Positions 1 to 7,840 of a stretch of DNA of 64,000 nt are shown here, piece by piece; the first letter of the stretch is position 1; the number at the start of each line of letters is the position of its first letter. The notes under the pieces were generated by a model. That model was given only the letters and a program-made list of their open reading frames with translations. It did no database searches and had not been told where the DNA came from. This DNA comes from JBKPNJ01 sp963695705 (GTDB lineage: Bacteria > Actinomycetota > Actinomycetes > Propionibacteriales > Nocardioidaceae). Where the stretch lies: assembly GCA_963695705.1 (NCBI GenBank), contig CAVOHB010000010.1, positions 310,001 to 374,000 on the forward strand. Direction: 5' to 3'. The translations under genes were made by a program, and so were the position numbers.

Positions 1-120
1 TTGTCCTCGCCCTGCGAGGACAGTGCCTCGCTGTCCTCGCCCTGCGAGGACAGTGCCTCGCTGTTCTCGCCCTGCGAGGACAGTGCCTTCTTGTCCTCGC
101 CCTGCGAGGACAGCGTGGGG
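1..120 (-). repeat. four tandem 30-bp coding repeats
   Basis: Four contiguous 30-base units (1-30, 31-60, 61-90, 91-120) differ at only a few bases. Read on the minus strand they encode the C-terminal SEALSSQGED-type decapeptide repeats of the TetR regulator in frame. The unit length is a multiple of three and there are no spacers. The array may continue left of the window. It is likely length-variable by slippage or unequal recombination. Confidence 0.9.
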
Positions 121-740
121 GCCAGCTCGAGTCCGGACAGACCATGCCAGGCAAGGTTGCACAGGTGCGCCGCGACGATGGTCTTGGTCGGCTTGCGCGC
201 GTCGAGCCACCACTGGCCGGTGGTGCCGACCATCCCCACCAGCATCTGGGCGTACATCGGCGCGTTCTTAGGGTCGAATCCTCGCGAGGAGAACTCCTGC
301 GCCAAGATGTACTCCACCCTCGTTGCCACGTCGCTGATGATCGTCACGAACGATCCAGAGGCCGAGCCGAGCGGCGAGTCCCGCACCAGGATGCGGAAGC
401 CGTCGGAGGAGTTCTCGATGTAGTCGAGCAGGGCCAGGGCGGCCTGTTCCAGAAGCTCACGAGGATCGCCGGCGGTGAGGGCCGCCCGCATCATGTCGAG
501 CAGTTGCCGCACCTCACGATCGACGACGACCGCATAGATGCCCTCCTTGCCGCCGAAGTGCTCGTAGACGACGGGCTTGGAGACAGAGGCGCGGGCCGCG
601 ATCTCCTCGATGGAGGTGCCCTCGAACCCGCGCTCGGCGAAGACGCTGCGGGCGATGTCGATGAGCTGCTCGCGTCGCTCCGCACCGGTCATGCGAGATC
701 TGGTACGCCGGGACTTGACGTCGTCCGGGATCGAGGTCAC
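1..740 (-). CDS. TetR-family regulator with repeat tail (3' end beyond window)
   Basis: Reading the minus strand from a GTG at 740 gives an open frame that runs off the left edge (about 246 codons, no stop seen). An ATG at 692 is an alternative start, but 740 leaves only 39 bases to the desaturase stop. The first 65 residues are a typical TetR N-terminal helix-turn-helix (FAERGFEGTSIEEIAARASV, then SKPVVYEHFGGKEGIYA). The middle is a ligand-binding domain of ordinary TetR size, ending near residue 207. After it the protein continues as a tandem 10-residue repeat (SEALSSQGED type), which is unusual for the family. The gene lies directly downstream of the desaturase on the same strand, so it is probably co-transcribed with it and controls it. 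Ligand unknown; a fatty acyl-CoA is an inference from the neighbour. Confidence 0.9.
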   Translation of the reverse strand, partial: MTSIPDDVKSRRTRSRMTGAERREQLIDIARSVFAERGFEGTSIEEIAARASVSKPVVYEHFGGKEGIYAVVVDREVRQLLDMMRAALTAGDPRELLEQAALALLDYIENSSDGFRILVRDSPLGSASGSFVTIISDVATRVEYILAQEFSSRGFDPKNAPMYAQMLVGMVGTTGQWWLDARKPTKTIVAAHLCNLAWHGLSGLELAPTLSSQGEDKKALSSQGENSEALSSQGEDSEALSSQGED

Positions 741-779
741 CCGGTCATCCTGCCAGCGTGCGGAGGATGGGCGTGGTCC

Positions 780-1754
780 TCAGCCGCCGCTACGGCTGGT
801 GGCCGCGACCCGCTTGGCCTGCAGCCGTTCCTTGACCGGCCAGCGGACGCCGTGGACCCAACCGAGCTTCTCCAGCAGCCAGATGATCCGGGCGGACGTG
901 TCGATCTGGCCGCGGAGCACGCCATGCCGGGCACAGGTCGGGTCGGCGTGGTGCAGGTTGTGCCACGACTCGCCCATCGACGGGATGGCCAGCCACCACA
1001 CGTTCCCGGACTTGTCGCGGCTCTTGAAGGGGCGCTCTCCGACCGCGTGGCAGATCGAGTTGATCGACCACGTCACGTGGTGCAACAGCGCGATGCGGAC
1101 CAGGGAGGCCCAGAAGAACGCGGTGAGCGCTCCTTGCCACGACCACGACCAGAGACCGCCGACAACGGGCGGCAGCAAGAGGGTCGCGACGACGAACCAC
1201 GGGAACAGCCGTGAGACCCGAACCAGGTCATGGTCCTTGAGCAGGTCGGGGGCGTATTGGCGCTGCGGCGTCTGCTCGGTGTCGAACAGCCAGCCGGCGT
1301 GGGCGTACAGCAGTCCCTTCATCAGCGCGGGCACGTTGTCTCCGTACCGCCAGGGGGAGTGCGGGTCGCCGTCGCGGTCGGAGAACTTGTGGTGCTTGCG
1401 GTGGTCGGCGACCCAGCGGATCACCGGGCCCTGGATCGCCATCGAGCCGGCGACCGCCAGGGCCACCTTGACCACCCGGTTCGGCTTGAACGACTTGTGG
1501 GTGAAGTAGCGGTGGTACCCAACCGTGATGCCGTGGCCGGTGACGACGTACATGACGGCCGCCAGAGCGACGTCGCGCCACCCCAGCCAGCCGCCCCAGG
1601 CGATGGGCACCGCAGCCAGTACCGCGAGGAAGGGAATCGCGATGAAGGCCGCCAGGATGATCTTCTCGGTCGTCGACTGCAGGTCTTCGCCGAGCGCGCC
1701 GTAGGGGGCCGGTGCGTCTGCGGTGGTCTGTTCTGCAAGGGCGGTAGGGGTCAT
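780..1754 (-). CDS. acyl-CoA / fatty acid desaturase (stearoyl delta-9 type)
   Basis: 324-residue membrane-bound di-iron fatty acid desaturase that introduces a double bond into acyl chains and so affects membrane fluidity. The three histidine boxes of the family are visible: GYHRYFTH near residue 80, DHRKHHKFSD near 116-125, and SWHNLHHADPT near 260. Hydrophobic segments lie around residues 35-70 and 170-210. The ATG at 1754 is the natural start; the first 30 residues are a poorly conserved Ala/Thr-rich leader. It is the first gene of a two-gene leftward unit with the TetR regulator, and a perfect palindrome lies 40 bases upstream, so repression by that regulator is likely. Close to DesA3/Δ9 desaturases of actinobacteria; the exact position specificity cannot be read from sequence. 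Confidence 0.93.
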   Translation of the reverse strand: MTPTALAEQTTADAPAPYGALGEDLQSTTEKIILAAFIAIPFLAVLAAVPIAWGGWLGWRDVALAAVMYVVTGHGITVGYHRYFTHKSFKPNRVVKVALAVAGSMAIQGPVIRWVADHRKHHKFSDRDGDPHSPWRYGDNVPALMKGLLYAHAGWLFDTEQTPQRQYAPDLLKDHDLVRVSRLFPWFVVATLLLPPVVGGLWSWSWQGALTAFFWASLVRIALLHHVTWSINSICHAVGERPFKSRDKSGNVWWLAIPSMGESWHNLHHADPTCARHGVLRGQIDTSARIIWLLEKLGWVHGVRWPVKERLQAKRVAATSRSGG

Positions 1755-1793
1755 CGCGCGGTCCCGTCTGTGGTTGGCTACTTACGCAACCGT

Positions 1794-1813
1794 AACCTAC
1801 GGTGCCGTAGGTT
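1794..1813. promoter_or_regulatory. palindromic operator upstream of the desaturase
   Basis: The sequence AACCTACGG-TG-CCGTAGGTT is a perfect inverted repeat with 9-base arms and a 2-base centre. It ends 40 bases before the desaturase start codon, where the promoter should be. Size and symmetry fit a TetR dimer site. The obvious candidate is the repressor encoded downstream in the same unit; that pairing is inference. Confidence 0.7.
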
Positions 1814-1883
1814 TGGCAAGTCCTTCGGCGTGGCGTGGGTGTGCCCCGCCATCCCGACGGCTCGTAGGCTGGGGCCGCATCAT

Positions 1884-1962
1884 TCCCCGGTTGGTCTGCC
1901 GGCAGGGCCCGCCGCACTTTGAATGCGGACTAGCGACGTAGGTTCGACTCCTACCCGGGGAG
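1884..1962 (+). tRNA. tRNA-Gln (anticodon TTG)
   Basis: A cloverleaf can be drawn by eye. The acceptor pairs 1884-1890 with 1955-1961 (TCCCCGG/CCGGGGA), discriminator G at 1962. The anticodon stem CCGCA/TGCGG encloses the loop CTTTGAA with anticodon TTG. The T arm is GTAGG-TTCGACT-CCTAC. No CCA is encoded. The molecule is 79 bases because the D region is long and the variable loop is 9 bases, slightly more than usual for Gln. A tRNA-Gln next to glmU is also known in Mycobacterium. The glmU start codon follows after a single base. Confidence 0.85.
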
Positions 1963-1963
1963 C

Positions 1964-3475
1964 GTGACTGATGAGCGCACGGCCCCTGATCGCAACCGCT
2001 CCGATCGCACAGGCTCGGAGCGCACCGCCGCGGTGATCGTGCTCGCCGCAGGCGGTGGTACGCGGATGAAGTCGGCCGTTCCCAAGGTGATGCACGCCGT
2101 GGCCGGGCGTCCGCTCCTCGGGCACGTGCTCAGGGCGGTTCGCGCGACCGGCCCGGAGGCGGTCGTCGTGGTCGTCGGAAACGGCCGCGAGCGCGTGCAG
2201 ACATTCGTCGAGGCGGCCGACCCTGGGTCACTCATCGCCGTGCAGGAGGCGCAGCTCGGAACGGGGCACGCGGCCCAGGTCGCTCTCGCCGCGCTCCCAC
2301 GGCGTTCTGGCACGGTGGTGGTGACGCCCGGCGACGCGCCGTTGCTCGGCGCCGAGACGATCCGGTCGCTGGTGAGCCAGCACCACGAGTCCGAACACGC
2401 GGTGACTCTGCTCACCGCTGAGCTGTCCGACCCCTCCGGGTACGGCAGGATCGTGCGGGACGAGTCCGGTGCGGTCCGCGAGATCGTGGAGGAACGGGAC
2501 GCCAGCCCCGCCCAGCGCGAGATCAACGAGTCCAACTCCAGCGTCTACGCGTTCGACGTGGAGTTCCTCGCAGCGGCGCTGGCCGAGCTCGGACGTGACA
2601 ACGCCCAGGATGAGCTGTACCTGACCAACGTGGTCAAGATCGCCCGTGGGCAGGGTCGCAGCGTGGGCTCGTTCCGGGTCGCTGACGTGTGGCAGACCGC
2701 GGGTGTCAACGACCGCAGCCAGCTCGCCGCGCTCGGCGCCGAGATCAACCGCCGGACCCTGCACCGGCACATGCTGGCCGGCGTCACGATCGTCGACCCC
2801 GGCACCACCTGGGTCGACGACACGGTGACGTTCGAGCCCGACTCGACCCTGCTGCCGGGGGTGCAGCTGCACGGGTCGACGTCAGTCGCCCGCGGAGCTG
2901 TCGTCGGGCCCGACACCACCCTCACCGACGTGAGCGTGGGGCCGCGCGCCACCGTCAGGCGTACGCACGGCTCCGAATCCGTCATCGGCGCCGATGCCAG
3001 CGTCGGACCGTTCGCGTACCTGCGCCCGGGAACCCGGCTCGGCGCGCAGGGCAAGATCGGCACGTTCGTGGAGATCAAGAACTCCCACATCGCCGACGGG
3101 GCCAAGGTGCCACACCTGTCCTACATCGGCGACGCGAGTATCGGCGAGCAGACCAACATCGGCGCAGGCACCATCACCGCGAACTTCGACGGCGTGCACA
3201 AGCACCGGACGTCGATCGGGAGGAACTGCGCGACGGGGTCGGACAACACGTTCGTCGCGCCGGTCGAGGTCGGAGACGGAGCCGCGACTGGGGCGGGAGC
3301 AGTCGTACGCCGTAATGTTCCACCTGGGGCGCTCGCCGTCTCCACCGGTGCGCAGCGCCACATCGAGGACTGGGTGCTGCGCAAGCGTCCCGGAACGGCG
3401 GCGGCCGCGGCGGCCGAGCGTGCCCAGGCCGCAGTCGGCGAACCACCTGCGCAAACGGAGGGGACGGCCCAGTGA
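1964..3475 (+). CDS. glmU: bifunctional UDP-GlcNAc pyrophosphorylase / GlcN-1-P acetyltransferase
   Basis: 503 residues. GlmU acetylates glucosamine-1-phosphate and uridylylates it to UDP-GlcNAc, the precursor for peptidoglycan and, here, possibly for the neighbouring exopolysaccharide. The N-terminal nucleotidyltransferase signature LAAGGGTRM is at residues 27-35. The C-terminal half is a left-handed beta-helix of hexapeptide repeats, with SYIGDASIGEQTNIGAGTI around residue 385. The only GTG that keeps the pyrophosphorylase motif is at 1964, one base after the tRNA-Gln 3' end, so there is no room for a Shine-Dalgarno outside the tRNA. The 20-residue leader before the fold is Asp/Arg/Thr-rich. 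Overlaps prs by four bases. Confidence 0.96.
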   Translation: MTDERTAPDRNRSDRTGSERTAAVIVLAAGGGTRMKSAVPKVMHAVAGRPLLGHVLRAVRATGPEAVVVVVGNGRERVQTFVEAADPGSLIAVQEAQLGTGHAAQVALAALPRRSGTVVVTPGDAPLLGAETIRSLVSQHHESEHAVTLLTAELSDPSGYGRIVRDESGAVREIVEERDASPAQREINESNSSVYAFDVEFLAAALAELGRDNAQDELYLTNVVKIARGQGRSVGSFRVADVWQTAGVNDRSQLAALGAEINRRTLHRHMLAGVTIVDPGTTWVDDTVTFEPDSTLLPGVQLHGSTSVARGAVVGPDTTLTDVSVGPRATVRRTHGSESVIGADASVGPFAYLRPGTRLGAQGKIGTFVEIKNSHIADGAKVPHLSYIGDASIGEQTNIGAGTITANFDGVHKHRTSIGRNCATGSDNTFVAPVEVGDGAATGAGAVVRRNVPPGALAVSTGAQRHIEDWVLRKRPGTAAAAAAERAQAAVGEPPAQTEGTAQ

Positions 3476-4449
3476 CCGGTATGAAGCGCAGCAACGAGAA
3501 GAACCTGATGCTGTTCACCGGGAGGGCACATCCGAGCCTCGCCGCGGAAGTTGCCACGCTGCTCGGTTCGGGTCTCGTGCCTACGACGGCGCGGGACTTC
3601 GCGAACGGTGAGACCTACGTGCGCTTCGAAGAATCGGTGCGTGGCTGCGATGCGTTCGTGATGCAGAGCCACACCTCGCCGATCAATGACTGGATCATGG
3701 AGCAGCTGATCATGGTCGACGCGCTGAAGCGGGCGTCCGCCAAGCGGATCACGGTCGTGATGCCGTTCTACGGGTACGCCCGCCAGGACAAGAAGCACCG
3801 TGGCCGGGAGCCGATCTCCGCACGTCTGATGGCCGACATGTTCAAGGTCGCCGGGGCGGACCGGTTGATGGCCGTCGATCTTCACGCCGGCCAGATCCAG
3901 GGCTTCTTCGACGGCCCGCTGGATCACCTGTTCGCGCTGCCGGTTCTCGCCGACTACGTCGAGAAGATGTACGACACCTCCAACATGACTGTGGTCTCGC
4001 CCGACGCGGGCAGGGTGCGGGTGGCGGACCAGTGGACCGATCGGCTCGATGCCCCCCTGGCGGTCATCCACAAGAGACGGGACCCGAACCGGGCGAACCA
4101 GGTCGTCGTCCAGGCGGTCATCGGCCAGGTGCGGGGGCGGGTCTGCCTGCTGATGGACGACATGATCGACACCGCCGGAACCATCACCCAGGCCGCCGAG
4201 GCCCTGATGGACCACGGCGCGTCGGGCGTGATCTGTGCGGCCACCCACGCGGTCCTGTCCGGTCCGGCGGTGGACCGGCTCAAGAACTCGCCGATCAGCG
4301 AGGTGATCGTCTCCAACACGCTGCCGATCTCCGACGCGTGCCGGTTCGACAAGCTCACGGTGTTGTCGATCGCTCCGCTGATCAGCCGGGCGATCCGCGA
4401 GGTGTTCGAGGACGGCTCGGTGACGAGCCTGTTCGACGGCAACGCGTGA
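3472..4449 (+). CDS. prs: ribose-phosphate pyrophosphokinase (PRPP synthetase)
   Basis: 325 residues. Makes PRPP from ribose-5-phosphate and ATP for nucleotide, His, Trp and NAD synthesis. Class I features are visible: the GYARQDKKHRGREPISA flexible loop/ATP region near residues 101-117, DLHAGQIQGFFD near 138, and the PRPP-binding loop DDMIDTAGTI near 228 (usually DTGGT; Ala replaces the first Gly). The GTG at 3472 overlaps the glmU TGA (GTGA), which indicates translational coupling; an ATG at 3481 would give a protein three residues shorter. The glmU-prs order is standard in actinobacteria. Confidence 0.96.
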   Translation: MTGMKRSNEKNLMLFTGRAHPSLAAEVATLLGSGLVPTTARDFANGETYVRFEESVRGCDAFVMQSHTSPINDWIMEQLIMVDALKRASAKRITVVMPFYGYARQDKKHRGREPISARLMADMFKVAGADRLMAVDLHAGQIQGFFDGPLDHLFALPVLADYVEKMYDTSNMTVVSPDAGRVRVADQWTDRLDAPLAVIHKRRDPNRANQVVVQAVIGQVRGRVCLLMDDMIDTAGTITQAAEALMDHGASGVICAATHAVLSGPAVDRLKNSPISEVIVSNTLPISDACRFDKLTVLSIAPLISRAIREVFEDGSVTSLFDGNA

Positions 4450-4669
4450 GCGGTCGTCGGGATTCGCCACGCCTGCGGTGAGCGGGTAAACTTCGGCTGG
4501 TTACCTCGGCGAGGGAGTGTCCCAGCGACGGGTGTTCCCCAGCTGGTCAGCCGGCCGGGCGACCAAGCTCCGTGATCAACGCGGTCGTCGCTGTGGGGTC
4601 GCTGTGTGCGCACCCGCCTGGTAGCCGCAGATCCGCCACCGACGATGTAGCCGCTGAGGAGTCCCTTCC

Positions 4670-5353
4670 GTGCCCGAGGTCAAGATCCACGCCGAGCCGC
4701 GTAACGAGTTCGGCAAGGGTGCCGCCCGCCGAATCCGGCGCGAGTCGAAGGTTCCCGCGGTGCTGTACGGACACGGCACCGATCCCGTTCACGTCACGCT
4801 GCCGGGCCACGACCTGATGCTCGCCCTGAAGACGGCGAACGCCCTGCTCTCGATCGAGCTCGACGGCGACAGCCAGCTGGCGCTTCCCAAGCAGGTGCAG
4901 CGGGACCCGATCAAGGGCTTCATCGAGCACGCCGATCTGCTGATCGTGACCCGTGGCGAGAAGGTCACTGTCGAGGTGCAGGTGCACCTGGTCGGCACTG
5001 CCGCCGCGGACACCCTGGTGGTGACCGAGCACACGACGATCTCCCTCGAGGCCGAAGCGACGCACATCCCCGAATCGGTAGAGGTGTCGATCGAGGGTCT
5101 GCCGATGGGGTCGCAGATCCTCGCCAAGGACATCCCGCTGCCCGAGGGTTCGACTCTGCAGCTCGATCCGGAGGCGCTGGTCGTCAACGTCATCGCGGCG
5201 CCGTCGATCGAGGAGGTCGAAGCCGAGCTGGCCGAGGCGGAGGCCGAGGTCGGCATCGAGCGCGACGAGAGCGACGAGTCGATCGCTGCCACCGCGGAGG
5301 CCGCCGCTGCGGCCGAATCCGAGGAGACCGAGGCGACCCCGGACGCGGAGTGA
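4670..5353 (+). CDS. rplY: 50S ribosomal protein L25 / general stress protein Ctc
   Basis: 227 residues. The long (CTC/TL5) form of L25, which binds 5S rRNA. The N-terminal L25 domain (about 1-90) has NEFGKGAARRIRRESKVPAV and LYGHG. The second beta-barrel TL5 domain (about 95-185) includes EGLPMGSQILAKDIPLPEG. The last 40 residues are an acidic Glu/Ala tail, common in actinobacterial homologues. The GTG at 4670 has a GAGGAG Shine-Dalgarno 6-12 bases upstream. The 220-base gap after prs implies its own promoter. Confidence 0.95.
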   Translation: MPEVKIHAEPRNEFGKGAARRIRRESKVPAVLYGHGTDPVHVTLPGHDLMLALKTANALLSIELDGDSQLALPKQVQRDPIKGFIEHADLLIVTRGEKVTVEVQVHLVGTAAADTLVVTEHTTISLEAEATHIPESVEVSIEGLPMGSQILAKDIPLPEGSTLQLDPEALVVNVIAAPSIEEVEAELAEAEAEVGIERDESDESIAATAEAAAAAESEETEATPDAE

Positions 5354-5380
5354 TCGGTGACCCCCTCAGGGATCTCTGGT

Positions 5381-5404
5381 CCGCCGTCTCCTGGGCGGGG
5401 TTTT
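5381..5404 (+). terminator. possible terminator between rplY and pth
   Basis: CCGCC (5381-5385) pairs with GGCGG (5394-5398) across an 8-base loop and is followed by GGTTTT. It sits 27 bases after the rplY stop and could act as a weak intrinsic terminator. The same G-rich arm (to 5400) is also the only Shine-Dalgarno candidate for pth, so the hairpin could instead modulate pth translation. Confidence 0.4.
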
Positions 5405-5409
5405 CGCGC

Positions 5410-5994
5410 ATGAGCGACGATCTGTGGTTGATCGCCGGGCTCGGCAACCCCGGCCCGCGGTACGCAAAGACGCGTCACAACGCCGGCTACCTGGTCACCG
5501 ACGTCCTCGCCGAGCGCCTGCGAGGGACCTGGAGGTCACACCGAACCGGACGTGCCGACGTGATCGAGGGACGGCTCGGGGAGCCGCCGGGCCACCGGGT
5601 CATCCTCGCCAGGCCGCGTTCCTTCATGAACGACTCGGGGGGTCCGATCTCCGCCATCGCGGCTTTCTACAAGATCCCGCTCGGCAAGATCATCGCGGTG
5701 CACGACGAGCTCGACCTGCCGTTCGCCACTGTGCGTGTCAAGCAGGACGGCGGCGACGGTGGCCACAACGGCCTGCGCTCCCTGCGGCAGGCCCTCGGTT
5801 CGGGCGAGTTCCTGCGCGTACGCATCGGCATCGGGAGGCCGCCGGGGAGCCAGGATCCCGCCAACTTCGTCCTGACCGACTACCGCGCCGCGGAGCGCAA
5901 GGAGATCGGCGAGATCGTGGACAGGGCGGCGGACGCCACGCGTTCGCTGGTGGTCGACGGGCTCGTCGCCACCCAGAACATGTTCCACGGCTGA
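5410..5994 (+). CDS. pth: peptidyl-tRNA hydrolase
   Basis: 194 residues from the ATG at 5410. Hydrolyses peptidyl-tRNAs released by stalled ribosomes. Bacterial Pth1 motifs: GLGNPGPRYAKTRHNAGY near the N terminus with the catalytic His in RHNAG, FMNDSGGPI in the middle, and HDELDLPF plus GGDGGHNGLRSL around residues 98-122. A longer reading from a GTG at 5350 adds 20 residues without homology and lies across the hairpin, so 5410 is preferred. Follows rplY as in mycobacteria. In the mycobacterial order mfd lies nearby; here the polysaccharide locus separates the two. Confidence 0.95.
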   Translation: MSDDLWLIAGLGNPGPRYAKTRHNAGYLVTDVLAERLRGTWRSHRTGRADVIEGRLGEPPGHRVILARPRSFMNDSGGPISAIAAFYKIPLGKIIAVHDELDLPFATVRVKQDGGDGGHNGLRSLRQALGSGEFLRVRIGIGRPPGSQDPANFVLTDYRAAERKEIGEIVDRAADATRSLVVDGLVATQNMFHG

Positions 5995-6388
5995 CCGACG
6001 CGTCCAGCGGACGGTCGATCGGTCGCCGATCGGCCACTACACACAGTAGCAATACCCGACTGAACACCGCCGGTGAGCGACATAACTAGTGCGCTTCCGC
6101 CGTAACCTCCAGCATCAGCGCGCGTTGGACGCTATGTAGCATAACGACTCCGAAAGGGCAGGGGACTATTCGCGTACCTAGTCACAGCAGGCCACCGATC
6201 GGGCGATAGGCGTGGTCATTCCTTGCGATCTTGGCACGATCCAGTCCAACGGGCTTCCCTAACTGTCCGTAATCGACTACCTTACGTGAACTGGACAAAA
6301 GGCAAGGGATTCCGCTGGGTGTCTACCGCTGAGGCTGGATTTCTATGTTCATTTGGGCGCCGCGACAGTTGTGGATGGGGGGAGAGCA
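5995..6388. other. 394-bp upstream region of the polysaccharide locus
   Basis: No open frame here has a credible start or recognisable protein. The stretch is clearly less GC-rich than its surroundings (for example around 6030-6160 and 6240-6350), which fits a promoter and long 5' leader for the exopolysaccharide genes that begin at 6389. No riboswitch or named operator is recognised. Confidence 0.5.
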
Positions 6389-7825
6389 GTGACCGTTTTT
6401 CAATCGACCGGTCGCTCGACCCGCGTCGACGCCAGGAAAGCCGTGGGTCAATCCCGCATGACCCGGCTCGGAGTCGACTCGCTGGGGCGGATCCAACTCC
6501 TCGGCAACTTCGTCGCAGCATCGCTGGCCAGCACGATGAGCATGCTCACGGTGCGGCAACCGGTCCTTACGCTGATCCTGTTGGTGACCTGGCCATGCGG
6601 CATCGCGATCCTCGGTCAGCGTGACGGCAGGGCCAAGCGGCTGAACACCAGAGCGCTGTGGCGCTGGGCCGTGGCCTCCGTTGCCGTGGTCGCGGTCGCC
6701 AACCTGGCGATAGCCAACCCGGGATCGGTGAGGGTCACCGTATCCATCGTCCTGGCCGCCCTCATCTCGACCGCCATGCGTCTGCTCTTGGCCCGGCTCA
6801 GGGTCGTCCCCCGCCAGGGTGCGCAGGAATCTGCCGTGCTGATCGGAGGCGTCGACAGCGTCGCGGAGCTCGCAGAACAGTGGGACCGGACCGACAGCGG
6901 GTTGAAACCCATCGGTGTGTGCCTCAACATCTCCGACATGCCTGCCGAGGGACTCGAGGGAATCGGTCACGCCCTCCCGCTCCTGGGCAGTCCCTCGGAG
7001 GCGGCCGCGTCCGCCGAGCTCGTCGATGCCGACGTGGTTGCGGTGCTGCCGGGAGCCGGCCTCTCGCACAGTGACCTGCGCCGGCTGGCCTGGGTTCTGG
7101 AGCCCACCAAGACCCGCCTGTGTGTCGTGACACCGCTGCAGGACGTCGATCGAGGTCGGGTACGCGCGCGGACCGAGGATGGAAGGCTTGTTCTCGACCT
7201 GCTGCCCCGCCGCTCGCAGGGCTGGATCGCCGTCGCGAAGTCGGGCATCGACTGGGTGGCGGCCGTCGCCATCTCCATCATCGCGGTGCCCGTGCTGGCC
7301 GTGCTGCTGCTCCTTGTGCGGCTGGACTCCTCAGGCCCCGCCTTGTTCCGCCAGACGCGAGTCGGCACCGGTGGGAAGACCTTCACGATGCTGAAGCTGC
7401 GCACGATGCACCTCGACGCCGAAGAGCGCAGGACCGAGCTTTCCCCCACCAACGAGCACCTCGACGGGCCACTCTTCAAGATGGAGAACGATCCGCGGAT
7501 CACCCGGTTCGGGCGCTTCCTGCGGCGGACGTCGCTTGACGAGCTGCCGCAGCTTGTCAACGTGCTGCGCGGTCAGATGTCACTGATCGGTCCCCGGCCG
7601 GCGCTGCCCGAGGAGGTCGCCAGGTACGATGACTGGGCCCGTCGGCGGCTGGCCATCAAGCCCGGCATGACGGGGCTCTGGCAGGTCAGCGGGCGCTCCA
7701 ACCTTGCCTGGAGTGACTCGGTCAGGTTGGATCTGGACTACGTGGACAACTGGACCCCGAGCATGGATGCCAGGATCGCGGCCAAGACTGCGGGTGCCGT
7801 GTTCCGGCGAGACGGGGCTTATTGA
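6389..7825 (+). CDS. undecaprenyl-phosphate sugar phosphotransferase (WcaJ/WbaP type)
   Basis: 478 residues. Priming enzyme for repeat-unit assembly: transfers a sugar-1-phosphate to undecaprenyl phosphate at the inner face of the membrane. The N-terminal half has several hydrophobic helices and a nucleotide-binding-like CoA-fold segment. The last 200 residues are the bacterial sugar transferase domain, with a membrane helix (near 285-310), KTFTMLKLRTM, DPRITRFGRFLRRTSLDELPQ, MSLIGPRPALPEEV and KPGMTGLWQVSGRSNL. A GTG at 6389 with GGGGGGAGAG just upstream is preferred over a TTG at 6353. It opens the polysaccharide locus and is followed 15 bases later by the hydrolase. Sugar specificity cannot be read. 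Confidence 0.93.
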   Translation: MTVFQSTGRSTRVDARKAVGQSRMTRLGVDSLGRIQLLGNFVAASLASTMSMLTVRQPVLTLILLVTWPCGIAILGQRDGRAKRLNTRALWRWAVASVAVVAVANLAIANPGSVRVTVSIVLAALISTAMRLLLARLRVVPRQGAQESAVLIGGVDSVAELAEQWDRTDSGLKPIGVCLNISDMPAEGLEGIGHALPLLGSPSEAAASAELVDADVVAVLPGAGLSHSDLRRLAWVLEPTKTRLCVVTPLQDVDRGRVRARTEDGRLVLDLLPRRSQGWIAVAKSGIDWVAAVAISIIAVPVLAVLLLLVRLDSSGPALFRQTRVGTGGKTFTMLKLRTMHLDAEERRTELSPTNEHLDGPLFKMENDPRITRFGRFLRRTSLDELPQLVNVLRGQMSLIGPRPALPEEVARYDDWARRRLAIKPGMTGLWQVSGRSNLAWSDSVRLDLDYVDNWTPSMDARIAAKTAGAVFRRDGAY

Positions 7826-7840
7826 GCGGGGAGCGGCGGG

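Noticed and set aside
1..120. CRISPR array at the left edge
   Set aside because: Units are contiguous without spacers and encode in-frame decapeptide repeats of the TetR protein.
3121..4470. 449-codon antisense frame over glmU-prs
   Set aside because: Opposite two essential, fully conserved genes; His/Asp/Arg-rich shadow composition.
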